This document shows, piece by piece, positions 44,081 to 51,675 of a DNA stretch of 64,000 bases. Made by a program: the position numbers and the translations under genes. This DNA comes from Streptomyces venezuelae. Its GTDB lineage: Bacteria; Actinomycetota; Actinomycetes; Streptomycetales; Streptomycetaceae. Under the pieces are notes generated by a model. It ran no database searches, had not been told where the DNA came from, and was given only the letters and a program-made list of their open reading frames with translations. The DNA is taken from the NCBI RefSeq assembly GCF_008642335.1, contig NZ_CP029191.1, positions 4,278,001-4,342,000 on the forward strand, in the 5' to 3' direction. Position 1 is the first letter of the stretch; each line of letters starts with the position of its first letter.

Positions 44081-44440
44081 CCCTTACTTCCGCCGCACTT
44101 GGTCATCCGGACCGGAAAACTCACTTTATACGGCTGACCTGCGGCGAAGGAGTCCGGACGGATCCGGTGCCTCCTCTGCGGGACCCGCAACTGGCAGGAT
44201 CTCATCGCAGTAGCGAACCAACCACGCAGCGTCCTGGCAGGTCATCGGCCCACTGCTCGCGAAGGCGGCTGACACCACCGATCGTTCTGAGCCTGGCTTG
44301 TGCCGGAGTGACGACGGGGTCGCCGGGTGGGCTCCGAAGACTTGTGCAGACGGCCATAACCGGACCGCATTCACATCGAACGCGGATCCGGACTTTCCCT
44401 GATCCGCGCCGATACGCGGGAGCACCACGGTCGGCGCCGT
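44081..44440. other. upstream region of the STAND/WD40 gene, no clear gene
   Basis: 360 bp of lower GC. A minus-strand frame ending at 44126 (last start at 44245) encodes 39 residues, TCQDAAWLVRYCDEILPVAG and a basic tail, but its codon bias is mediocre and it lacks a ribosome site. I do not call it a gene. The promoter of the STAND/WD40 gene should lie in 44085-44200. Confidence 0.4.
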
Positions 44441-44496
44441 CCGCGTCGATCGGTGCCGGTCCCCACGAGGGGAGGGACCGGCACCGATACGACGCG
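44441..44496. terminator. long hairpin
   Basis: A perfect 15-base stem (44449-44463 and 44474-44488, loop 10) is extended outwards by 8 more pairs with one bulge. It lies 12 bases after the stop at 44508 and would end minus-strand transcription of the operon at 46403-44508. Confidence 0.8.
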
Positions 44497-44507
44497 GAGT
44501 ACGAGCT

Positions 44508-44738
44508 CTACTTGCCGACGTCCTCGGCGTCCTCGATGGTCCTCGGCGAGCGAGTGACCCACGAGCCCGTTGGCGCGCCCGTGCCCGCGCCCGCGCCCAA
44601 GGAGTACGCGTCCCTGAGCCACGCCACGAGCAGCCCACGCCTGAGCCGCCGCTCACCGATTGACGGCCTGAACCTCCTGCACGGCGACATTCCGAACACC
44701 CTCGAACACCCCATCGGGCAGCCGCCCGGCCGAGCCAC
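44508..44738 (-). CDS. possible small protein or frameshifted tail after the secreted-protein gene
   Basis: This is a frame of up to 76 residues overlapping the end of the 44653 gene in another phase. Its C-terminal 40 residues (VAWLRDAYSLGAGAG to DAEDVGK) have strong G/C third positions, and the stop is followed at once by a long terminator hairpin. Both signs suggest real coding. No ribosome site is seen, so it may be translationally coupled or a displaced C-terminus produced by a frameshift. The other phase is more Arg-rich and looks like a shadow. Confidence 0.35.
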   Translation of the reverse strand: MARPGGCPMGCSRVFGMSPCRRFRPSIGERRLRRGLLVAWLRDAYSLGAGAGTGAPTGSWVTRSPRTIEDAEDVGK

Positions 44739-45765
44739 CCGTCCCCTCCCAAGAGATCCCCCATGTGACCGATGCCGTCAGCGGATACGGCTCGCTGCCC
44801 GTGGCCCGCAGATACCGAACCCCGCAAGGCGGGTCCTCCCCGGCAGCACCCCTCCTATAAGGGGCACCGATGGAGCCGTCCTCGTTGACGGGACAGTCAC
44901 CACCGGCGGGAAAGGTCACCGCGTCGCCGGTGCCGGGCTCCAGGTGCAGCGCCACGGGTTTGGCGGTGGTCACGGCGTAGAGGCCCGTGCCGGGCAACTC
45001 GGCACGAACGGTCACGTCGTCGAAGGTCGCTTCGTCCAGCCACACCCAGGTGGGCAGATTCACCGTCGACCCGCCCGTGGGCTTCAACTCGATCTCGGTG
45101 TCCGGCACCTTGATCTTGTCGTACGCGAAGGCGGCGAGGGTCTCGGGAGTAGGAGCGTTCGCATCCTCGGGGAGGGTGCCGGCGTCCTGCCAGAACATGA
45201 CGCGACCGCAGTCCCACGCGCGGGAGTCCTGGTACATGCCGTCGCGGACGGTACTCCGCCAGAACATGCCCTTCTTGCCGAGGTTGTAGTTCTTGTACCC
45301 CTGGCCGCTGCCACCGCCTCCCGGTAGCCGCGACCCAAGGCCGACCCCCGTGACCCCGCCCTTCTCATAGTGATCGACCCACAGCCTGTTGCTCCACCAC
45401 ACATGAGCACTGACGAGCCCGCCCTCACCGGTGGCGACGGCGTCCTTAAGCTGCCGCGGCGAGAACACCGGCTCGTACCAGCAGACCGGAGGCTCCCAGT
45501 CGGGGTCGACGGATGTGAGCGCGGACACGGAAGCGCCGGCCGCCTGGCCCCCGGGATAACTGACTCGAATCCTCGACCGAGCCACGGACGCCACGAGCTC
45601 CTTGCCCACGACACCGCCCCGCACGGACTTGCGCGTCCCGTCGCCGCTTCCCGGCGACTCCTTCCCGCCGTCGCCAATGGCAAGCGCTGCTGAGGGGAGC
45701 AAGAAAGCAGCAGCGGCGGCGAGCAGTACCAAGGTCTCCCCGACCGGGTGCCGACGTCGCCTCAC
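44653..45765 (-). CDS. secreted protein of unknown function
   Basis: 370 residues. A signal peptide (MRRRRHPVGETLVLLAAAAA) ends near ALAIG. The mature part has WEPPVCWYEPVFSPRQLKDA, WWSNRLWVDHYEKGG, and YKNYNLGKKGMFWRSTVRDG, with Cys pairs that could form disulfides. A beta-rich C-terminal half carries LPTWVWLDEATFDDVTVRAE. Pairs of this protein with a lipoprotein are common in Streptomyces and are often annotated only as hypothetical. It is coupled to the lipoprotein gene by a four-base overlap. Confidence 0.65.
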   Translation of the reverse strand: MRRRRHPVGETLVLLAAAAAFLLPSAALAIGDGGKESPGSGDGTRKSVRGGVVGKELVASVARSRIRVSYPGGQAAGASVSALTSVDPDWEPPVCWYEPVFSPRQLKDAVATGEGGLVSAHVWWSNRLWVDHYEKGGVTGVGLGSRLPGGGGSGQGYKNYNLGKKGMFWRSTVRDGMYQDSRAWDCGRVMFWQDAGTLPEDANAPTPETLAAFAYDKIKVPDTEIELKPTGGSTVNLPTWVWLDEATFDDVTVRAELPGTGLYAVTTAKPVALHLEPGTGDAVTFPAGGDCPVNEDGSIGAPYRRGAAGEDPPCGVRYLRATGSEPYPLTASVTWGISWEGTGGSAGRLPDGVFEGVRNVAVQEVQAVNR

Positions 45766-46403
45766 CGGTCGCAGCCTCCCTCGTCCGTCTCCACGGACGA
45801 GGTCTGCCAGACACCGCGAGCGTTTCTGTCCAGCCGTGTCCGGTACTGGACCTTCGGATCCTCTCCCGTGGGCGTCCCCGAGACCTTGCCCGTCTTCAGA
45901 TTCCGCGTATATCCCTTGGCTTCATCAACGCAGTAGAAGAGGACGCCGAACCCCTCGTTGCTCACGTGCACGTCGGGCGCGAAGACGCGGACGCTCCCTT
46001 TCAGAGTGAGGTCCTTGTACGTCTTCACCCAGTCGGATCCGGACTTGCGAGCCGTACTGGTGCTGTAGAACCGCAACGCGCTGTACTGCGGATCGCCCGC
46101 CAGGATGGCGGCGTACCCGGCCCGCAACCGGCCCTTCCCGTCCTCCAGGATGGCCTGCAGCTCCGGATCGCTGTTCCTCCATCCTTCGAAGTCCGCTCGA
46201 AACGACTTGGGCAACTCGACCTCCGGCCGGCCACCCCCGCCCACCGAAGCGGACGGAGACGACGAAGCCGAGTTCTCACTCCCCACATCAGCACCGGCGA
46301 TCTCATCGTCGCCCGGGCCACCACCCGAACCACCACACGCGGTCAGCAACAGAACAGAGGACGCGGCGAGCGCGGCCGTGACGAACCAGGTCGAGCGAGT
46401 CAC
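45762..46403 (-). CDS. lipoprotein of unknown function
   Basis: 213 residues from a GTG at 46403 with GGAGAC upstream. The lipobox is LLLTACGG. A Ser/Gly linker is followed by FRADFEGWRNSDPELQAILE, then GDPQYSALRFYSTSTARKSG, a DWVKTYKDLTLKGSVRVFAP strand region, and two Cys residues (FYCVDEAKG and EGGCDR). It would sit on the outer face of the membrane and act with the secreted protein encoded directly downstream. Confidence 0.7.
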   Translation of the reverse strand: MTRSTWFVTAALAASSVLLLTACGGSGGGPGDDEIAGADVGSENSASSSPSASVGGGGRPEVELPKSFRADFEGWRNSDPELQAILEDGKGRLRAGYAAILAGDPQYSALRFYSTSTARKSGSDWVKTYKDLTLKGSVRVFAPDVHVSNEGFGVLFYCVDEAKGYTRNLKTGKVSGTPTGEDPKVQYRTRLDRNARGVWQTSSVETDEGGCDR

Positions 46404-46596
46404 TGGTGTCTCCGATGAGGTGGGGATCAACTCGATCGGAGCAACGCGGTCCACGACCGTCCGGTCACGGCGTATGGGAGACCGGTCGCAACTCCGTTTG
46501 TTGCAGCGTCTGATGGGCCCGACCTCGTGGTGCTGTTGACCCACACCGCTGAAGGGGATGACAAAATGACAAGACGGACTTGAAGGGGGCAACAAC

Positions 46597-47622
46597 GTGC
46601 CGCTCGTAGCGATCCAACCGTCATACGGAAACCCTGTAGCGCGGCTTCATTGGCGGGACACGCTCGACCAGGAGATCCGCTTCTCCTCGGACAAATACGC
46701 TGCCGCACTCTCCGAGGAGCAGAGGGCGGCGTTGCAGAGGCTTCACCCGTCAGGCTCTGCCCGCTTCTGGGGAGCGACCTCGGTTCAGGACAAGAACATG
46801 GATCGACTCCGTACTGGCGACGTCGTTCTATTCACAGGAAGGAATCTTGTCCGAGGCATCGGGGAAGTCGGGGTCACGTTCAGGAACTCCGACTTCGCCG
46901 ACGCGATGTGGACGCCTGATCCGGACAAGGGAAGCTGGCGCAACGTCTACAGCCTGCTCTCTTTTCGGCACACTGAAATTCCCTACTCGGAGATATGGGA
47001 GTTGCCAAGCTTCAACGTGGGCGACAACTTCATGGGCCTGCGAGTACTCGCGGGCAGCAAGGCGGATGAGGTCTTGCAAGGGTTGGGGATCACGACGGTC
47101 ACCGAAAATCGCCGCAAGCTTGCCCGGGATGCCGAAGTGGCGAGCGCCATCGCCCAGGGAACTCTGGTCGTCCCCGTTGAGGCAGTACATGCTTCGACAG
47201 CCGTGTACCGGCGAGACGAGCGCGAAATACAGGTGCTACGCGCCGAAGCGCTACTGGTGAGAGAGTACAAGGCCACTCTGGCTGGAGCGGAGGTTACGCG
47301 GTTGCGTACGCCTTCCGGTGTCACGGACCTTCACGTGACCGGTCCCGATGGAACAGAGATCATCGAGGCGAAAAGCAGCGGTGACCACAACTATGTGCGC
47401 GCTGCTTTGGCCCAGCTTCTGGACTACGCGCCTCATAGTCCTTCTCCGGCAGACAGACTGAGTGCTCTCTTCCCGACCTGCCCTGCTGCAAAGAGCGTCT
47501 CTCTGCTGCACCGCTACGGAATAGACTGCATATATCGCACGATGCCTAACGTATTTGAGCGAATATCGGCACCCGTCGAGGCGCGTATGTACGTGCGCAA
47601 GGTATGGGCGGATGGTGAATGA
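46597..47622 (+). CDS. predicted PD-(D/E)XK nuclease with a PUA/EVE-like N-terminal domain
   Basis: 341 residues from a GTG at 46597 behind GAAGGGGG. The N-terminal 150 residues (FWGATSVQDKNMDRLRTGD, VVLFTGRNLVRGIGEVGV, WRNVYSLLSF) look like a PUA/EVE-type base-recognition fold. The C-terminal domain has the nuclease set: D244 in GVTDLHVTG, E257 and K259 in IIEAKSS, and Q273-x3-Y277 in ALAQLLDYA. That combination is typical of modification-dependent endonucleases. The gene has less biased codons than its left neighbours, a sign of transfer. Confidence 0.6.
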   Translation: MPLVAIQPSYGNPVARLHWRDTLDQEIRFSSDKYAAALSEEQRAALQRLHPSGSARFWGATSVQDKNMDRLRTGDVVLFTGRNLVRGIGEVGVTFRNSDFADAMWTPDPDKGSWRNVYSLLSFRHTEIPYSEIWELPSFNVGDNFMGLRVLAGSKADEVLQGLGITTVTENRRKLARDAEVASAIAQGTLVVPVEAVHASTAVYRRDEREIQVLRAEALLVREYKATLAGAEVTRLRTPSGVTDLHVTGPDGTEIIEAKSSGDHNYVRAALAQLLDYAPHSPSPADRLSALFPTCPAAKSVSLLHRYGIDCIYRTMPNVFERISAPVEARMYVRKVWADGE

Positions 47623-47991
47623 GCAGCCAGTCACCATGGGAGCGCCTGCCTCTAGTGAGGGAAAGCTCTGATGGGGCTCATCACGGCCCGTCCGTTCTTC
47701 TCCCGTGCTGGGGGCAATCTGATCGGCCCACACCACGCGTTCTTCTGCCTCGGTGATGGCCGCGGCATCGGACTCCTGAGGGCGTGAGACGCGGCGCTGG
47801 TTTTCAACAGATGTGCGTAATCACCACGGCGTCGGCGGTTGCCCCCATGGCTCGAAGCAGGCACCGCCGCACCACGGCTTGCCGCGTGGCGAGCAGGCAC
47901 GGAGCGAGAAGCGTTCGGTGCATGCGCACGTCAGGTCGCCTGAAAGGGGCAGCCCGGAATCATTTCCCGGACCTTTCCCGGGGACCCTATG

Positions 47992-48041
47992 CACCAGGTC
48001 AGGCCCGGCACTGATCTCTCAGTACTGGGCCTGACCTGGTG
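47992..48041. terminator. hairpin beside the tRNA-Pro fragment
   Basis: Perfect 15-base arms (47992-48006 and 48027-48041) continue inwards as a second near-perfect stem with a TCTC loop. A T-rich run follows on the plus strand. On the minus strand it lies 8 bases after the tRNA fragment's 3' end, the usual place of a tRNA terminator. Confidence 0.8.
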
Positions 48042-48048
48042 TTTCTCT

Positions 48049-48092
48049 GTCGGGGTGGCGGGATTTGCACCCACGACCTCTTCCCGAATGAG
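48049..48092 (-). pseudogene. 3' fragment of a tRNA-Pro gene (candidate attachment site)
   Basis: Read on the minus strand, this is a tRNA-Pro anticodon arm with loop TTCGGGA (anticodon CGG), the variable region AGGTCG, a T arm and a CCACCCCGAC acceptor end. The D arm and 5' acceptor half are missing, the anticodon stem is imperfect, and T55 of the T loop is G, so it cannot be functional. Such 3' remnants are left when an element integrates at a tRNA end. Confidence 0.65.
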
Positions 48093-48317
48093 GTCCGGGC
48101 GAGATCGCCACCGGACAGTATGCTGTTTTGCCTGGTCAGGACGTTGGTGCGCGATGGTCTCGGATGGTCTGAGAGGGGCTTGGGGAGTGGGTTGGCTCCC
48201 AGATGGCTCCCAGGGGAGGGCCCCCCATTACAGCTGATTCCCCGCCCAGAACGTTGCGAGGCCGAGCAGACTCGCGTTCGGCCCGCGTCGACCGGTTCTG
48301 CGCCGCCCTTGAAGCGG

Positions 48318-50579
48318 TCAGCACCTTTCGTTAAGCCTCCGCATCAGCTCGGTGACCAGAGAGTGCTTGTGCGCGGTGTCGGTACGCTCGCTTTGCTGGG
48401 CCTGGTGCTTCTGGAGCCGCACTCTCCGATCCGCCTGTTGGGCGGCGGCTACGCGCTCAACTCTGCCGTAGACGATGGCGAACTCCTCAGGCAGCCTGTC
48501 CTCGGCTCCTTGCGCCAAGAGGAAGCCCACCAACTCCTCCAATGGTTCCAGTTCTGTGTTATGCGGTTCGCGCTCCGGTTCCGCGGCGACTTGGCACAGT
48601 TGCTGAAGAGCGCACTGGACCAGCTTCTCGGTCACCGGTTCACGGGACGCGCCGGGCTTCCGGCGTAGCCAGTCGTACATCGCCATGGCTCGATCCCAGT
48701 CACCAGCCTCGACGCTTTCCAGTAGCTCCCAGTGCATGGTCTCGACCAGCTCCTCCCAGAACCCCTCGGCGAACTTCTCCGGGACCAACGGGCTGGCGCT
48801 GAGAGAGTCAGCCAGGCTCTCCAGGTGGGCGAAGTGCTCATATGAGGTGAACGGGGAGGGTGCCTCCTCCATCACGTACGCGGCCAGCATCGCGGAGTTC
48901 AACAAGTTGGCCGTTTCCAGTACCCACTGCAGATGGGTCGACGTGCTGTCGTCCTCGTCCGACGGCCCGGTCCAGACGTAGGCCCCCATCGCCTGGACGA
49001 GGGGGACCACAACCGACTCGTGCTCCTGCAGCCGTGCCAAAATGCCTGCTCCATCGGCCATCCGCGCCGCCTCGACGAGCCGGTGTACCTGGACCGCTGG
49101 ATTGGGGCTAAGCGCCTTGAGTAGTTCTGCGAAGTGGGCGCGACCGGCGTCGAGGTGGAACCGTACGTAGTCTTCAATCGACGGATTGTGGAACGTCACC
49201 TGCCCACGCTCTACCGAGACCATCGTGCCGTCCAACACCTGGATAGCCCTGCGGAAGGTCCGGCCGTCTGCCGCCTGGCCCATCTCCCTGCGATACCGGC
49301 GCCAGGACCTCTCCAGATCTGCGAGGTCGGCGGATTGCCAGGTGAACAGCAGCTCGAGCAGGTGGATAGCCTCGTCCGTCAGCTCGCTCTCCACGATGCG
49401 TTCCCAGACACGCCGCGGGTCGTCCAAGTTCTCCAGCATTGCTGCGGCGATGTCATCCCCCTGGCGACTGGACAGCCTCAGTGTTTCCTCGACCAGACGC
49501 GGATTGAAGTTCTTGTGCCGGACCACCGGCCACCAAAGTTCCGGATCGGCGAACCGCCGCTTGTCGTACGTCGGGAGAGGAGATCCATGGACGTGGTTGT
49601 AGAGGATCTGGCCCCGAACAACGAGATCCAGGTCCGTCAGCTGGATCACGCTAACCGCGTCCGACACCTCTGGTGCCGCCAGTCGGTCGTGACGAAGACG
49701 TGCGTGCTCCAGTAGGTAGTCGCGGGTCGTCATCACAAGCGCCTTCCCGGGCGTCTCCTGGATCTCGCGGATCACTGAAAGCAGCCGGTTGTCCTCGTTC
49801 TTGGTCAACGGGGCGTCCAGGGCCGTTCGCCCTAGGAAGTCGTCGTAGAGGAATGCCTGCCGAGCGTCGTCACGCCACAGGGTCCCGATCTCGTCGATGT
49901 CCTGGGAAATCTCGTGCACCTCATAGCCGTTGCCCATCAGCCAGGCCGCGAGCATCAGCGCCGCTGTTGTCTTGCCTACCCCGGGAATGCCGGCGATGAC
50001 ACAGACCCGCTGGGAGTCCAAGAGCTTCCTAGCTCGTTCAAAGGCCTCATGCGGGACGAAGGTGCTGGCGACTCGTCGTAGTCGCTTCTGCAGCCAGGAC
50101 GAGCGCAGGTACTGGTCCTGATTGAGCACGGTCTGAAGGACGGTCGTGCTGCTCAGCCAGAGCCGAAAGTGTCGTCGGACCAGGTCCGGGCGGCGCAGCA
50201 GCTCGGCGACGATTTCGTCCATGCCGTACAGGTCGCCAGTGCCGCGCACGTAGGGGGCAAAGGCGGCCCGGAGCTCTTCCTTGCCGTCGACGGTCAGGCC
50301 GACCGTCGTGGCGATGATGTAGCGGTCGGGTGCCAGCGCATGGACCTTGGGCCATTCATCCTTGATCAGGCGTCCGATCAGCGTCCTCTGGCGGGCGCGC
50401 GGCCAGTGCTTGCACTGAACGACGGTCGTCCCGGCGGGTCCAGTGTGCCGCAGGTCGATGCCACGGTCTCGGCCGCGGGGGAAGATCTCCAGCGGCACAC
50501 CGAGGACATCGCTGAACAGGTCACGGCAGACCGCCTCGAAGTCGTGGTCAGTCAACCGCCCCAACTCGAAAGAATCCAT
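48318..50579 (-). CDS. Mrr-like nuclease fused to a STAND NTPase (nSTAND3 type), putative defence protein
   Basis: 753 residues from the ATG at 50579. The N-terminal Mrr-type restriction domain has FEAVCRDLF (E15), RGRDRGIDLRH (D42) and VVQCKHW (Q55-x-K57). A linker leads to a NTPase domain with Walker A GIPGVGKTT (197-205) and Walker B FLYDDFLG. The C-terminal 400 residues are helical and repeat-like, suiting a sensor. The build is that of Avs-like or nSTAND3 anti-phage proteins that cut DNA after recognising a phage component. It is the first gene inside the putative island. Confidence 0.8.
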   Translation of the reverse strand: MDSFELGRLTDHDFEAVCRDLFSDVLGVPLEIFPRGRDRGIDLRHTGPAGTTVVQCKHWPRARQRTLIGRLIKDEWPKVHALAPDRYIIATTVGLTVDGKEELRAAFAPYVRGTGDLYGMDEIVAELLRRPDLVRRHFRLWLSSTTVLQTVLNQDQYLRSSWLQKRLRRVASTFVPHEAFERARKLLDSQRVCVIAGIPGVGKTTAALMLAAWLMGNGYEVHEISQDIDEIGTLWRDDARQAFLYDDFLGRTALDAPLTKNEDNRLLSVIREIQETPGKALVMTTRDYLLEHARLRHDRLAAPEVSDAVSVIQLTDLDLVVRGQILYNHVHGSPLPTYDKRRFADPELWWPVVRHKNFNPRLVEETLRLSSRQGDDIAAAMLENLDDPRRVWERIVESELTDEAIHLLELLFTWQSADLADLERSWRRYRREMGQAADGRTFRRAIQVLDGTMVSVERGQVTFHNPSIEDYVRFHLDAGRAHFAELLKALSPNPAVQVHRLVEAARMADGAGILARLQEHESVVVPLVQAMGAYVWTGPSDEDDSTSTHLQWVLETANLLNSAMLAAYVMEEAPSPFTSYEHFAHLESLADSLSASPLVPEKFAEGFWEELVETMHWELLESVEAGDWDRAMAMYDWLRRKPGASREPVTEKLVQCALQQLCQVAAEPEREPHNTELEPLEELVGFLLAQGAEDRLPEEFAIVYGRVERVAAAQQADRRVRLQKHQAQQSERTDTAHKHSLVTELMRRLNERC

Positions 50580-50978
50580 GTCGTATCGCCCCCATGAATG
50601 TCGCTTCCTGCCTTCATTCTCTCCACAGCGGTCAGGGGACTCGGCGCGGGGAGGGCCTTGACCGGGATTTTAGCCGAGCCTGCAAAGAGAATGAACGCCT
50701 GAAAAATTGCGGTCCATCCTATCGGTGGGGCCTGTTGCTCAAGTTTTCGTTGTCGGAGTACGGCTGGGTGCCGACGGTAGATCGCTCACGGCAGACGCGG
50801 ATGAGTGGATATAGCGTCGAACGCCATGGCAACCTAAAAAGGTCGGCGAAGAGCCTGGGCATCTTCAATGTGAGGCGTCGCGCGGGACCATTCCTCGCCC
50901 CAGGCATCGTCGGCGTATAAGGGGTCTCGTCGGAAGCCGAGCGGGCCGAAGCAGACCAAGCGCACGGGAGTTCAGTCG
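50580..50978. promoter_or_regulatory. divergent AT-richer upstream region
   Basis: 399 bp between the Mrr-STAND gene and the zinc-motif gene. GC content is clearly lower than in the core genome. A minus-strand frame at 50719-51069 overlaps the next gene and is not convincing. No operator-like palindrome was found. Confidence 0.35.
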
Positions 50979-51518
50979 ATGAGACCAGATGACCCAATTT
51001 CCCACAGGTTTCATGCCTCGCTGCCATCAAGGCTTGCTGAGCGACCTCGTGATCAGCGAGGTTACCCAATCACATATGTCACAGTGATCCGCCCTGACGG
51101 GCGCCCAGATTTCACTGAGGTTGACGGCGCCAGACGGCTGGAGTGCATCCGTGACGAGCTCTGCGGCTTGTGTGGTGAACCACTCGGGTATTGGCGAGCG
51201 GTGATCGGCGGTCCGGTGGTCATGAGGAGCCGCTTGACGCTCGTTCCTCCTATGCATGTTGAATGTGCGACCTTCGCCGCTACTGACCCGGTAGGCGGAT
51301 GTCCGTTTCTGCTGCATATGGGTTTCGCTCGATATGCAAAATCAACCAATGCAGACCAGGTGACGCGCCCCAGTCGCATGTTTCTCGCCAAGACTCGGTC
51401 TCACGAGTTGAAGCGAGACGGTGCTGACGTGCTAGCTCATTGCGCGCCATTCAAAGAGGTGTGGGAGATTCGAGCTGGAAGCCTGGTCAAGCTTCGGGAT
51501 GCGGCGTCCTGGCCCTAA
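50979..51518 (+). CDS. small zinc-motif protein of unknown function
   Basis: 179 residues from an ATG with GGGAG upstream. The centre holds CGLCGEPLGYW (CxxC) and, 40 residues later, PPMHVECATFAA (HxxC), which together could bind zinc. CPFLLHMGFARYAK follows. Proteins of this pattern occur in actinobacterial mobile elements without an assigned role. There is no catalytic His-Asn-His set. It is convergent with the DGQHR gene and separated from it by a hairpin. Confidence 0.55.
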   Translation: MRPDDPISHRFHASLPSRLAERPRDQRGYPITYVTVIRPDGRPDFTEVDGARRLECIRDELCGLCGEPLGYWRAVIGGPVVMRSRLTLVPPMHVECATFAATDPVGGCPFLLHMGFARYAKSTNADQVTRPSRMFLAKTRSHELKRDGADVLAHCAPFKEVWEIRAGSLVKLRDAASWP

Positions 51519-51603
51519 CCTGGCAACTCGGGCCAGCGGATGGAAGCCATCCAGTCGTCCTACTGGCGCTGTCGCGGCCGTTGAGGAATTACGGGCGCGG
51601 CCA

Positions 51604-51654
51604 GGCTGGGACTGCTCTGTGGTGCCGCCTCCGGCATCTCGGGGCGTCCCAGCC
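51604..51654. terminator. hairpin between convergent genes
   Basis: Perfect nine-base arms GGCTGGGAC and GTCCCAGCC enclose a smaller nested stem. It lies 86 bases after the zinc-motif gene and 22 bases after the DGQHR gene. Confidence 0.6.
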
Positions 51655-51675
51655 TTAAGCCAGCGACCTTGATGC

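Larger units (their letters stand above)
47623..48317. other. 695-bp intergenic stretch at the island boundary
   Basis: There is no convincing gene. It contains a 15-bp perfect hairpin (47992-48041), a tRNA-Pro fragment (48049-48092), and beyond it (48150-48230) a GC-rich stretch with two copies of GGCTCCCA spaced 11 bases apart, as often seen beside attachment sites of Streptomyces integrative elements. The short open frames here lack coding bias. Confidence 0.6.

Noticed and set aside
44126..44827. 233-residue minus-strand frame
   Set aside because: Mostly Arg/Gly/Ser shadow with poor codon bias. Only the last 39 codons look protein-like and they lack a ribosome site.
48049..48120. Functional tRNA-Pro gene
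   Set aside because: The D arm and 5' acceptor half are absent, the anticodon stem is mismatched and T55 is changed, so only a 3' remnant is supported.
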